Shown here: positions 42,434-51,120 of the stretch, piece by piece
How positions within the stretch are numbered: the stretch's first letter is position 1
How the letters are laid out: each line of letters starts with the position of its first letter
NCBI RefSeq assembly: GCF_019834675.1
Contig: NZ_JABUBU010000001.1
Span: 310,001-374,000 of the forward strand
Direction of reading: 5' to 3'
Source: Rhodococcoides corynebacterioides
Lineage (GTDB): Bacteria; Actinomycetota; Actinomycetes; Mycobacteriales; Mycobacteriaceae
Length of the DNA: 64,000 bases
Notes under the pieces: generated by a model
What the model saw: the letters and a program-made list of their open reading frames with translations, nothing else
The model's database searches: none
Told to the model about the DNA's origin: nothing
Position numbers and translations under genes: made by a program

Positions 42434-43996
42434 CTACTGCGCGGTGCTCGACCGGAAGTCCTGCGACGACTCGCCCGACGCGGTGTCCCATCCGTCGAAT
42501 CCGTCCCACGCGGCCCGGCGCTCGCCGAGCGGATCGTCCTCCATGCGGGAGGTCGCGTCGAGAATGCGGGTGGCGCGCCGAGGCACGTCGTACCGCGTCC
42601 ACTCCGGTCCCGGCTCGCCGGTGGTCGCGAACGCGAGCCACTGACGCTGCACCTCGTCGGTGATGCGCCGGGCGCTGCCCCAGTCCCCGAGAATCGTCAT
42701 CATCTTGCCGATCCGCGAGCGGTACGCCCCGAACACGGCGAGCAACTCGGACCCGTGGGTGGCGTGCAGTTTCAGCAGGTCGAACAGTCGCGGCGCGTAG
42801 TCGTAGCGGTAGACCCAGGTCGGCGCGTGCTCGGAATGCGCGTCCGCGAGTTCGAGCGACGGCCGCCAGAACGTGAAGTCGCCGCCGAAGTCGACGGCGG
42901 ACAGACCCGCCGGGTAGCCGGGGTACTGCGCGAGGATGCGCTCCTTCGCGGCGGGATCGGTGGCCTCGAAGAACGCGTCGATGCGGGGCGCCTTGGTGAG
43001 CAGCGCGTCGAGGAAGCGGGAGAAGAGCGTGCCCTCGTGCTCGTTGCTGCCGATGATCATCGGGACCGCGTGCGCCGCCCCGGACCGGTACGCCTCGAGG
43101 GGAGCGGCGGGCACAATCTCGCCGTCCACGTTGGGCCCGAACGGGATCAGCCCCGGCGTCTCCTTCAGGACCTTCGCGTTGAGCCGACGCGCGGCACTCA
43201 CCAGGTCCGCGGGGCGCGCGTCCTCGAGGACGGTCCGCGCGGTCTCCTCGGTACCGCCGAGCAGCCGCACGAAGTCGCGGGCCCAGCCCTCGCTGCGCTC
43301 ACGGGAGGCGACCATGCCGGGGGCGGAGCTCTGCGCGATCGCGCGGTGGAAGAGCCCGGCCGCCGACGGGGTGGCCACCAGCGTGGTGACGGCGTTGCCG
43401 CCCGCGGACTCGCCGAAGACGGTGACGTTGTCCGGATCGCCGCCGAACGCGGCGATGTTCCGCTGCACCCACTCGAGCGCGGCGATCTGATCGCGCAGCC
43501 CCAGGTTGCCCTCGAACGGCCGCTCGGGCGTCGAGAACTGTCCGAAGTCGAGGTAGCCGAGCGGGCCGAGGCGGTAGTTCATCGACACGTAGACCACGTC
43601 GCCCCGCCGCACCAGCGACGACCCGTCGTACAGCGACGTCGCGGACGTCCCCACCAGGTACGCACCGCCGTGCACGAACACCATGACCGGGCGCGGCCGG
43701 GTGGACCGAGTGGTCGGTGCCGTGACGTTCAGCGTCAGGCAGTCCTCGCTGGCCCGCTGTCCGCGGACCGGACCGATCGGCGACCGCGCGGTGTCCTGGA
43801 TGGACGCGTCGCCGTAGCGGGTGGCGTCGCGCACCTCGGTCCACGGCGTCACCGGCGCCGGCGCGCGGAACCGCAGCGGCCCGACGGGCGGCGCGGCGTA
43901 CGGAATGCCCCTGAAGATCGAGCGCGATCCGCGGACGAGCCCGCGAATCGGCCCGTCGGCGGTGGTCACGACGGTATCGGTGTCTCCCTGCCCCAT
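42434..43996 (-). CDS. Carboxylesterase, type B
   Basis: 520-aa alpha/beta hydrolase. The type B nucleophile motif is FGESAGGNA (Ser near 195), with the oxyanion segment VFVHGGAYLVG and the early EDCLTLNV box. The acid is in NEHEGTLF and the catalytic His in ATHGSELLAVFG. No signal peptide, so probably cytosolic hydrolysis of esters or carbamates. ATG at 43996 follows a TACAGT box by 7 nt; the in-frame extension to 44047 overlaps the divergent promoter. Confidence 0.9.
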   Translation of the reverse strand: MGQGDTDTVVTTADGPIRGLVRGSRSIFRGIPYAAPPVGPLRFRAPAPVTPWTEVRDATRYGDASIQDTARSPIGPVRGQRASEDCLTLNVTAPTTRSTRPRPVMVFVHGGAYLVGTSATSLYDGSSLVRRGDVVYVSMNYRLGPLGYLDFGQFSTPERPFEGNLGLRDQIAALEWVQRNIAAFGGDPDNVTVFGESAGGNAVTTLVATPSAAGLFHRAIAQSSAPGMVASRERSEGWARDFVRLLGGTEETARTVLEDARPADLVSAARRLNAKVLKETPGLIPFGPNVDGEIVPAAPLEAYRSGAAHAVPMIIGSNEHEGTLFSRFLDALLTKAPRIDAFFEATDPAAKERILAQYPGYPAGLSAVDFGGDFTFWRPSLELADAHSEHAPTWVYRYDYAPRLFDLLKLHATHGSELLAVFGAYRSRIGKMMTILGDWGSARRITDEVQRQWLAFATTGEPGPEWTRYDVPRRATRILDATSRMEDDPLGERRAAWDGFDGWDTASGESSQDFRSSTAQ

Positions 43997-44003
43997 TCGG
44001 CCG

Positions 44004-44028
44004 ACTGTACGTGATGCTGCGTTACGGT
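44004..44028. promoter_or_regulatory. Back-to-back leaderless -10 boxes of carboxylesterase and MOSC genes
   Basis: TACAGT on the minus strand (44009-44004) ends 7 nt before the carboxylesterase ATG; TACGGT on the plus strand (44023-44028) ends 8 nt before the MOSC ATG. The whole divergent gap is 40 bp. Confidence 0.45.
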
Positions 44029-44036
44029 CACCCGCG

Positions 44037-44609
44037 ATGACATTCACGTATCCGCTCGAGATCGTGCAGCTCCTCGTGGCTCCGTCACACGCCTACTTCG
44101 GTCGGAGCAAGGACGGCCCCGCCGACGTGCCCACCGTCTTCCCCGAGTCCGTCGAGGTGGTCGAGGGGAAGGGCATCCGCGGCGACCGGTTCTTCGGCGT
44201 GCGTGCGCACACCGAGGCGGCCGTCAGCTTCCTGGCGATCGAGGCATGGGGAGCGGCGACCACCGCCGCGAACGGCGCACCCTGGCGAGGGGATGTGTCC
44301 GTGGCCCGACGCAACGTCGTGACGAGGGGCCTCGAGCTGGACCCGTTGCGCGGCGAGGACTTCGCGATCGACACCGGCGACGGCCCCGTGCTCTTCCGCG
44401 GCGGGCGTCCCGCGCACCCGTGCGCGTGGATGGACCGCATGGTGGTCGACGGCACCCGCAAGGCGCTGATCGGCCGCGGCGGACTCCGCGCCGGGGTGCT
44501 CGGCTCGGGTGTCCTGCGGGTCGGCCCGGGCGTCGTCGTCTCGCCCGTGCCGCTCGACGCCGCCCGCGCCGCGGACTCCGTGCGGCGCGCGCAGCCGCTG
44601 GGGCACTAG
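44037..44609 (+). CDS. MOSC domain-containing protein
   Basis: 190-aa MOSC-domain protein (molybdenum cofactor sulfurase C-terminal domain family). Visible features are GKGIRGDRFFG, RRNVVTRGLELDPLRGEDF and the conserved Cys in RPAHPCAWMD (near 123). Such proteins transfer sulfur or bind Mo cofactor in oxidation of N-hydroxylated or xenobiotic compounds. Stops with TAG inside the palindrome CTAG that also encodes the stop of the convergent reductase. Confidence 0.87.
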   Translation: MTFTYPLEIVQLLVAPSHAYFGRSKDGPADVPTVFPESVEVVEGKGIRGDRFFGVRAHTEAAVSFLAIEAWGAATTAANGAPWRGDVSVARRNVVTRGLELDPLRGEDFAIDTGDGPVLFRGGRPAHPCAWMDRMVVDGTRKALIGRGGLRAGVLGSGVLRVGPGVVVSPVPLDAARAADSVRRAQPLGH

Positions 44610-46039
44610 CGCTCGCGCGCCTCCTCGAGCAGCCGCAACCAGATCTCGCTGGTGGTCGGGTACGACGGAACTGCGTGCCACAGCACGTCCAGCGGAACGG
44701 CCCCCACGACGGCGACGGTGGCCGAGTGCAGGATCTCGGCCACCCCCTGCCCGACGAACGTCGCCCCGAGAAGAGTGTCCGACAACCGGTCGATCACCAG
44801 CTTCGCGTGACCGGAGAAGTTGTCCTGTCGCAGCGACGAGCCCGCCACGGCGATGTCGGTCTCGACGGTCCGGACGTCGCGTCCCGCCTCGCGAGCAGCC
44901 TCCTCCGTGGGGCCGATCGACGCGACCTCCGGCGTCGTGAAGACCACCTGCGGCACCTGACCGTGGTCCGCCGTCGCCCGGTGGCGTCGCGAGTCGGTCG
45001 GGCGGCCGTCCGCGCGGGCGGCGATCACGTCGCCGCAGACCCGGGCCTGATACTTGCCCATGTGGGTGAGCAGCGCGCGCCCGTTGACGTCCCCGGCGGC
45101 GTACAGCCAGTCCCCGACGGCCGTCAGCGTGTCGTCGACGGTGACGTGGTCGCCCGGAGTCAGGCCCACCGTCTCGAGTCCGAGATCGCCCGTGGCCGGA
45201 CGACGTCCGGCGGCCACCAGAATCTCGTCGACCTCGACCGTGTCGGTGCCGCCATCGGTCTCGATCGTCACCGTTGCCGGTCCGCCGTGGCGGTGGCCGT
45301 AGCCCGTGTCGCGCACGTCGGGACGGTCGACGCGCGCGATCGTGGCGCCCGTGCGGATGTCCGCGCCCGCCGCGGTCAACGCGTCGAACACCGCGGTCCC
45401 GGCGAACGGTTCGGCGGTTCCGAGCAGTCCGCTGCGCACCACCATCGTGACGCGCGCACCCAGCGCCAGCAGCCACGTCGCCGACTCGCAGGCGACGACG
45501 CCGCCGCCGAGAATCAGGACGCGGTCCGGCACCTCGTGCAGGTTGGTGGAGTCACGCGAGGTCCACGGATTCGCCTCGCGCAGACCCGGAATCGGGGGTA
45601 TCGCCGCCGTGGTGCCGGTGGCGAACACCACCGCGTGACGCGCGGTCAGAGTCCGATCGCCGACGGTCACCGTCTTCTCGCCCGCCAGTCGGCCGTGCCC
45701 GCGAACCACGTCGATTCCGGCGCCCTCGGCCCACTCGACCTGCGACGAGTCGTCCAGGCCGTGGGTGTAGGAGTCGCGTCGGGCGAGCACGGCGTCGACG
45801 TCGAGCGGTCGGTCACCCACCAGTGACGCCACCCCCGGCATGTTGCGCGCCTGCTCGAGCACGGACCCGGGCAACAGCAGCGCCTTGCTGGGCATGCACG
45901 CCCAGTAGGAGCATTCGCCGCCGACCAGCTCGTGCTCGACGATCACGGCCGTGCGGTCCGAGTTCGCGACGGCGTACTGGGCGGCGTTCTCGCCCACCGG
46001 TCCACCGCCGAGGACGATCACGTCGTAGGTATCGGTCAT
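44606..46039 (-). CDS. Pyridine nucleotide-disulfide oxidoreductase family flavoprotein
   Basis: 477-aa class I flavoprotein. FAD motif GGGPVGENAA (near residue 10), redox-active CSYWAC (Cys near 42 and 47, spacing four as in mercuric/lipoamide reductases), NAD(P) motif GGGVVACESA, second FAD motif LYAAGDVNG and C-terminal His-Glu pair within HAVPSYPTTSE. The exact substrate (mycothione, lipoamide, quinone) cannot be told; flanking residues differ from lipoamide dehydrogenase. ATG at 46039; the extension to 46084 is promoter DNA. Confidence 0.88.
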   Translation of the reverse strand: MTDTYDVIVLGGGPVGENAAQYAVANSDRTAVIVEHELVGGECSYWACMPSKALLLPGSVLEQARNMPGVASLVGDRPLDVDAVLARRDSYTHGLDDSSQVEWAEGAGIDVVRGHGRLAGEKTVTVGDRTLTARHAVVFATGTTAAIPPIPGLREANPWTSRDSTNLHEVPDRVLILGGGVVACESATWLLALGARVTMVVRSGLLGTAEPFAGTAVFDALTAAGADIRTGATIARVDRPDVRDTGYGHRHGGPATVTIETDGGTDTVEVDEILVAAGRRPATGDLGLETVGLTPGDHVTVDDTLTAVGDWLYAAGDVNGRALLTHMGKYQARVCGDVIAARADGRPTDSRRHRATADHGQVPQVVFTTPEVASIGPTEEAAREAGRDVRTVETDIAVAGSSLRQDNFSGHAKLVIDRLSDTLLGATFVGQGVAEILHSATVAVVGAVPLDVLWHAVPSYPTTSEIWLRLLEEARER

Positions 46040-46089
46040 GGGCGGAATCCTTCGCATCGATCGGACGGGAGACGAGACGGGCATCGGTA

Positions 46090-46095
46090 TAGGTT
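46090..46095 (+). promoter_or_regulatory. -10 box TAGGTT, leaderless promoter of the SDR gene
   Basis: TAGGTT (within TATAGGTT) ends 6 nt before the ATG at 46102, with no ribosome-binding site between. Confidence 0.45.
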
Positions 46096-46101
46096 CGCCC
46101 G

Positions 46102-46863
46102 ATGGGGAGAACGCGAATCGTGATCACGGGAGCCAGTTCGGGACTCGGCGAGGGGATGGCCCGGCGCTTCGCCGCCGAGGGGCGTGACCTGGGGTTGTGC
46201 GCTCGGCGCCTGGATCGTCTGGAGGCGCTGCGCGACGAACTGGTCCGCGCGCATCCCGGCATCACCGTGGCCGTGGCCGCCGTCGACGTCACCGACCACG
46301 CGTCGGTCGTCGACGGGTTCGCCGCGTTGCGACGCGAGCTGGGCGGCATCGACCGGGTGATCGTGAACGCCGGGCTGGGCAAGGGCGCCCGGCTGGGCAC
46401 GGGGCGCGCGGACGCGAATCTCGAGACCGCGCGCACCAACTTCGTCGGTGCGGTGTCGCAGATCGAGGCGGCGCTGGCGGTGTTCCGCGAGCAGAACGCC
46501 GGTCACCTGGTTCTGGTGTCCTCCATCAGCGCGGACCGCGGGCTGCCGGGCTCGATGGCGGTGTACTCGGCGTCGAAGGCCGGGGTCTCGGCACTCGGGG
46601 AGGCGTTGGTCGCCGAGCTGCGCGGCACCCCGATTCGCGTCACCACCCTGCTGCCCGGCTACGTCGCGACCGACATGTCGGCGCGCGCGGAGAACTCGGG
46701 CCGGATGATGTCGACGCTCGACGCCGGGGTGTCCGCGATGGTCGACGCCATCGAGAAGGAAGTCACGCGCGCGGCGCTCCCGGGACTCACCTGGCGCGCC
46801 GTGGACGTGGTCCTGCGGGTGTTGCCCCGGCGTCTGACGGATCGGCTGGTCGGCTCCGCCTGA
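46102..46863 (+). CDS. SDR family oxidoreductase (Rv0945-like)
   Basis: 253-aa classical SDR. TGASSGLGEG binds the cofactor, CARRLDRL suggests NADP(H), NAG is intact (IVNAGLGKG) and the active site is SSIS plus YSASK. The C-terminal tail RRLTDRLVGSA is basic. Position before pgi matches Rv0945 in M. tuberculosis, with four genes in between here. Substrate unknown. Confidence 0.9.
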   Translation: MGRTRIVITGASSGLGEGMARRFAAEGRDLGLCARRLDRLEALRDELVRAHPGITVAVAAVDVTDHASVVDGFAALRRELGGIDRVIVNAGLGKGARLGTGRADANLETARTNFVGAVSQIEAALAVFREQNAGHLVLVSSISADRGLPGSMAVYSASKAGVSALGEALVAELRGTPIRVTTLLPGYVATDMSARAENSGRMMSTLDAGVSAMVDAIEKEVTRAALPGLTWRAVDVVLRVLPRRLTDRLVGSA

Positions 46864-46871
46864 CCGGGCCG

Positions 46872-47117
46872 TCACTGCAGGTAGTTCTCCACCTGCGTGA
46901 CCGGTTGCGCCTCCGCGTCCTCCGGCGCGAGCCCGGCGTCGCGGCGAGCGCGCCGCCGACGCAGCAGGTCCCAGCACTGGTCCAGCGACTCCTCGATGCG
47001 CTGCAGTTCCGCGCGCTCCTCGGCCGGGTCGATCTCCCCGGATTCCGCGCGTGCGCGGAGCCGGTGCTCGGTGTCGATCAGCTCGGTGATCCGGGCGTGC
47101 AGATCCTGCTCGGCCAT
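46872..47117 (-). CDS. DUF2630 family coiled-coil protein
   Basis: 81-aa protein of the DUF2630 family. Residues 1-58 are strongly helical and charged (HARITELIDTEHRLRA, ERAELQRIEESLDQCWDLL), predicting a coiled coil; the tail is acidic and ends VENYLQ. ATG at 47117 with AAGGA upstream. Separated by 9 bp from the convergent SDR stop. Function unknown, common in actinobacteria. Confidence 0.85.
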   Translation of the reverse strand: MAEQDLHARITELIDTEHRLRARAESGEIDPAEERAELQRIEESLDQCWDLLRRRRARRDAGLAPEDAEAQPVTQVENYLQ

Positions 47118-47156
47118 GAGGGGTGTCCTTCCGTCGAGGGTGGGCGGACGGTCCGC

Positions 47157-48464
47157 TCACCAGAACCGTGGCGTCAACTCGTGCCGCGCGGCGGCAGCGG
47201 TGACGGCGTCGCGGACGGCGGCCGAGGTGTGTGCCGCGGTCGGGTCGGTGACCACCACCGACATCGTGTACGTACCCGCGCATCGGCTGACGTATGCGGA
47301 GAGCACCGTCGGCGACGCGGCGGCCTGCTCCCAGCGCAGACCGGGATGAATCGCGCGCGTGGCCACCCGCCGCGCGGTGATCCCACCGACGTGCCGCACC
47401 GCGTCCGGGAGGTCGCCGATGTTCGAGCACAACGCATCCCGACGACCGGTGGACGGCGCCAACGCCGCGGCCCACCGATCGGGGACGACGTGGAGCAACT
47501 CGTCGGGAAATCCGGCGGGAGCGGTCAACGGGTGGCGGTACGCCGTGCGGGCCGCGGCCCGGACGTCCGACAGCGGGGTGTCGGGCGCCGCGCGGACGGC
47601 CGTGACGGACAGGGCGTTCGCGCCGCCGGCCTCGACCCGCATCGGCACCCCGAGCGTGACGGGCGCACCGTGTCCGCGCCGCAGCAGGTCCACCACCCCG
47701 GCGACGATCGAGAGGAACAGCACGTTGGGGGTGCCGCCGTCGCCCTGTGCCCGCGCCTCGAAGTCGGCCGCCGACACGTCCGCGACGACGGAGACGGGTG
47801 CCCAGCCCACCGGCGGCGTGCGGGGGACACTCCGACCGGTGGCGCCCGGGGTGCTGCGCGACGCGGCCAGGTATCGGCGCAGGTCCGCGCGGCGGTCGGG
47901 ATCGACCGCCAACGACGCCGACGCCGCGGCGGTCCGCCCGATCACCCGCCCGAGCACGGTCGCGGCGTCCCGGAGATCGTCGGATCCGGTCTCGTCGGAG
48001 TGCTCGTCGTCGACCAGGGGGCTCGGCTCGGGACGGGCGTCGGAGACGGCCGCCGTGGCGGCCGCGATCAGGCCGCGGGCGTCGGCGACCACGTGGGAGC
48101 AGACCACGGACACCGCGGTCCCGGTGCCGTGGGGCGCGGCCGACAGTCGCCACCCCGGACCGAACTCCGGGTCGAGCGGCACGTCGGCGCAGTGGTCCGC
48201 CCAGGCCGCGACGTCGGTGATCGGGTCGCTCCACGTCACTCCGGCCGGGTCGGTCGCGCGCACCCAGCGCCGTCGCGCGCCCGGAATTCGGGGGCGCACG
48301 ATGCGCACTCCGAGCGCGCCCTGACCGAGCTCGAGGTCGGCCCGGTCGAGCGCCGTACGGTCGATGGGCTCGTCGAACACCCAGATGCCCTGCATGGCAA
48401 CGGGTATGCCGTATCCGCGGTGGGTTCGCAGGAAGATCTCGTCGACGACGGACAGTCGGCTCAC
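47157..48464 (-). CDS. Condensation/WS-DGAT-fold acyltransferase-like protein
   Basis: 435-aa protein with the two-lobed chloramphenicol-acetyltransferase-like fold seen in WS/DGAT and PapA proteins: LSVVDEIFLRTHRG opening, active-site region VVCSHVVADARG and a C-terminal strand SAYVSRCAGTYTMSVVV. The HHxxxDG motif reads SHVVADA, keeping the second His and the Asp but not the first His or Gly. GTG start overlaps the crotonase TGA (GTGA), so the two are co-translated. It may transfer the acyl group processed by that enzyme; inference. Confidence 0.75.
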   Translation of the reverse strand: MSRLSVVDEIFLRTHRGYGIPVAMQGIWVFDEPIDRTALDRADLELGQGALGVRIVRPRIPGARRRWVRATDPAGVTWSDPITDVAAWADHCADVPLDPEFGPGWRLSAAPHGTGTAVSVVCSHVVADARGLIAAATAAVSDARPEPSPLVDDEHSDETGSDDLRDAATVLGRVIGRTAAASASLAVDPDRRADLRRYLAASRSTPGATGRSVPRTPPVGWAPVSVVADVSAADFEARAQGDGGTPNVLFLSIVAGVVDLLRRGHGAPVTLGVPMRVEAGGANALSVTAVRAAPDTPLSDVRAAARTAYRHPLTAPAGFPDELLHVVPDRWAAALAPSTGRRDALCSNIGDLPDAVRHVGGITARRVATRAIHPGLRWEQAAASPTVLSAYVSRCAGTYTMSVVVTDPTAAHTSAAVRDAVTAAAARHELTPRFW

Positions 48465-49222
48465 TCGGCGGGCGCTCCGTGCCGACCGGCCCCGGCGGTG
48501 AATCGCTGCACGCCGGTGGCGGCGTCGGCCAGCGAGATCGCCCCGTGCCGGAACTCGGCGACGATCGCGTCGGCAGTGCTCAGTCCGTTCTGCTCCAGCA
48601 CCGACAGGCGGTCACGACGCAGGCAGGTCTGGGGGAGGGCGGCGAGCTGCTCCGCGAGTTCCTCGGCCGCGGCGCGCGCGGTGCCCGTCGGGACGACGCG
48701 GTTGGCCAGACCGAACGCCGACGCTTCCTGCGCGTCCACCGACCGCCCCGTGAGAATCATGTCCATCGCGCGGGACTCGCCGATCAGCCGGGGCAAGCGG
48801 ACCGTGCCGCCGTCGATCAGCGGCACGCCCCACCGGCGGCAGTAGACGCCGAAGACGGCGTCCTCCTCGACCACCCGCAGGTCGCACCACAGCGCCAGTT
48901 CCAGACCGCCGGCGACGGCGTGGCCGGCGACCGCGGCGATCACCGGCTTGGACAGCTCCATCCGGGTCGGTCCCATCGGTCCGTCACCGTGCTCGGTGGC
49001 GACGTTCGATCGATCGGTCCCCAGTGCCTTGAGATCGGCGCCCGCGCAGAAGGTGCCGCCCGCACCGTGGAGGACGGCGACGGCGGCCGTGGGGTCGGCG
49101 TCGAAGTCCTCGAACGCGGCGACCAGTTCCGCCGCGGTGGGCCCGTCGACGGCGTTCCGGACATCGGGACGATCCAGGATGATCGTGACCACCGGGCCAC
49201 GGCGTTCGACGGTCACGTTCAT
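48461..49222 (-). CDS. Enoyl-CoA hydratase/isomerase family protein (crotonase)
   Basis: 253-aa crotonase-fold protein. The oxyanion hole is formed by CAGADLKAL (near residue 58) and AGHAVAGGLELALW (near 100). One usual catalytic Glu position reads GVYCRRWGVPLIDGG, so hydratase chemistry is not certain. ATG at 49222. Followed by the coupled condensation-fold gene. Upstream lies the strong terminator of pgi, so this pair has its own promoter in 49223-49328. Confidence 0.88.
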   Translation of the reverse strand: MNVTVERRGPVVTIILDRPDVRNAVDGPTAAELVAAFEDFDADPTAAVAVLHGAGGTFCAGADLKALGTDRSNVATEHGDGPMGPTRMELSKPVIAAVAGHAVAGGLELALWCDLRVVEEDAVFGVYCRRWGVPLIDGGTVRLPRLIGESRAMDMILTGRSVDAQEASAFGLANRVVPTGTARAAAEELAEQLAALPQTCLRRDRLSVLEQNGLSTADAIVAEFRHGAISLADAATGVQRFTAGAGRHGAPAE

Positions 49223-49328
49223 GAGACGACCGTACCGTCGTCGGGCGTCGATCGTGACTGTTCACGAACGGTTTCCGACGTGTTCGTCGTGCGGTGTAAC
49301 GCCGGGCCACGCTGCGACGACATGGTGA

Positions 49329-49383
49329 GCGAGACCGTGCCGGCCCGTCAGACCCCCGACCCGACGGACCGGCACGGTCTCGC
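49329..49383 (-). terminator. Strong hairpin terminator downstream of pgi
   Basis: Perfect 15-bp arms (GCGAGACCGTGCCGG at 49329-49343 and its complement at 49369-49383) enclose a 25-nt loop that itself has a short stem (CCGTC/GACGG). It lies 5 nt after the pgi stop on the minus strand. Confidence 0.8.
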
Positions 49384-49388
49384 CTGTG

Positions 49389-51032
49389 TCAGCGTCCGCG
49401 GGCCGCTCGGTACCACTGCACGAGGGACGCGGTGGAGGAGTCGAGATCGTCGCCCGGCCCCGCCTCGTCGGTGAGGGTGGCCGTCAGTTCCTGAGCCTGG
49501 GTCTTGCCCAGCTCGACACCCCACTGGTCGAACGAGTCGATGCCGAAGACCACGCCCTCGACGAACACCTGGTGCTCGTAGAGAGCGATGAGTTGGCCGA
49601 CCACCGACGGGGTCAGGCGCGGCGCCAGGATCGACGTCGACGGCCGGTTGCCCGGCATCACCTTGTGCGGCACCACGTCCGCGGGCGTGCCCTCCGCGGC
49701 GATCTCCTCGGCCGTCTTGCCGAAGGCCAGCACCTTGGTCTGCGCGAAGTAGTTGCTCATCAGCAGGTCGTGCATGCTGCCGGTGCCGTCGGCCGTCGGG
49801 AGGTCGTCGGTGGGCTCGGCGAGCCCGATGAAGTCGGTCGGGACCAGGCGGGTGCCCTGGTGCAGCAGTTGGTAGAACGCGTGCTGGCCGTTGGTGCCGG
49901 GCTCGCCCCAGAAGATCTCCCCGGTGTCGCCGACCACGGGCGACCCGTCGAGCCGCACCGACTTGCCGTTGGACTCCATCGTCAACTGCTGGAGGTAGGC
50001 GGGGAAGCGCGCCAGATCGTTCGAGTACGGCAGCACGGCCCGCGACTGGGCGCCGAAGTACTCGGAGTACCAGACCCCGAGCATGCCCAGGAGCACCGGC
50101 GCGTTCTCCTCGAGCGGGGCCTCGCGGAAGTGGGTGTCGATGCGGTGGAAGCCGTCCAGGAACTCCCGGAAGCGCTCGGGTCCGACGGCGATCATCACCG
50201 ACAGGCCGATGGCGGAGTCGACGGAGTAGCGGCCGCCCACCCAATCCCAGAAGCCGAACATGTTCGCGGTGTCGATGCCGAAGTTCGCGACCTTCTCGGC
50301 GTTGGTCGACACGGCCACGAAGTGCTGCGCGACGGCGTCGTCGCCCAGGGCGTCGGTCAGCCACCGCCGCGCGGCCGTCGCGTTGGTCAGCGTCTCGAGC
50401 GTGCCGAACGTCTTGGAGGCGACGACGAACAGCGTCGTCGCCGGGTCGAGATCGGCGAGCGTGCCCACCAGATCCGCCGGGTCGACGTTGGAGACGAACC
50501 GCGCGGTGATGCCCGCGTCGACGTAGTGGCGCAGCGCGGCGTACACCATCACCGGACCGAGATCGGATCCGCCGATACCGATGTTCACCACGGTTCGGAT
50601 GCGCTCGCCGGTGGCGCCCGTCCACTCCCCGCTGCGCACCCGGTCGGCGAACTCGCTCATGCGGTCGAGCACGTCGTGGACGTCGGCGACGACGTCCTGG
50701 CCGTCGACCTCGAGCGACGCGTCGCTCGGCAGACGCAGCGCGGTGTGCAGGACGGCGCGGTCCTCCGAGACGTTGATGTGCTCGCCGGCGAACATCGCGT
50801 CGCGTCGGCCGGGGACGTCGGCTGCCCGCGCGAGATCGACCAGGGCGGTGAGGGTTTCGCGATCGATCCGGTGCTTGCTGTAGTCGACGAAGAGGTCGCC
50901 CGCGGTGACGGTGAGGTCGCTGCCCCGCGTCGGATCGTCGGCGAAGAACTCGCGCAGATGGCGATCGGCCAGCGCGGCGTGACGGTCGGCGAGTCGGGCA
51001 CGGACCTGATCGGTGGAGGTGTCGGCGCTCAT
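49389..51032 (-). CDS. pgi: Glucose-6-phosphate isomerase
   Basis: 547-aa glycolytic isomerase interconverting glucose-6-phosphate and fructose-6-phosphate. Both family signatures are visible: [14 protein letters not shown] with [13 protein letters not shown] in the first half and the catalytic region [19 protein letters not shown] in the second; the C-terminal [11 protein letters not shown] is standard. Full length. ATG at 51032. Matches Rv0946c in gene order next to chorismate mutase and uvrD1. Confidence 0.97.
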   Translation of the reverse strand: MSADTSTDQVRARLADRHAALADRHLREFFADDPTRGSDLTVTAGDLFVDYSKHRIDRETLTALVDLARAADVPGRRDAMFAGEHINVSEDRAVLHTALRLPSDASLEVDGQDVVADVHDVLDRMSEFADRVRSGEWTGATGERIRTVVNIGIGGSDLGPVMVYAALRHYVDAGITARFVSNVDPADLVGTLADLDPATTLFVVASKTFGTLETLTNATAARRWLTDALGDDAVAQHFVAVSTNAEKVANFGIDTANMFGFWDWVGGRYSVDSAIGLSVMIAVGPERFREFLDGFHRIDTHFREAPLEENAPVLLGMLGVWYSEYFGAQSRAVLPYSNDLARFPAYLQQLTMESNGKSVRLDGSPVVGDTGEIFWGEPGTNGQHAFYQLLHQGTRLVPTDFIGLAEPTDDLPTADGTGSMHDLLMSNYFAQTKVLAFGKTAEEIAAEGTPADVVPHKVMPGNRPSTSILAPRLTPSVVGQLIALYEHQVFVEGVVFGIDSFDQWGVELGKTQAQELTATLTDEAGPGDDLDSSTASLVQWYRAARGR

Positions 51033-51120
51033 GGGTCGACCCTAATCGTGTTCGCTTCGAGCGGTCGGGGTATGACTGCGGGACGGGGACGTACCCGGCC
51101 CGGAACGTGAGGAGAGACCT

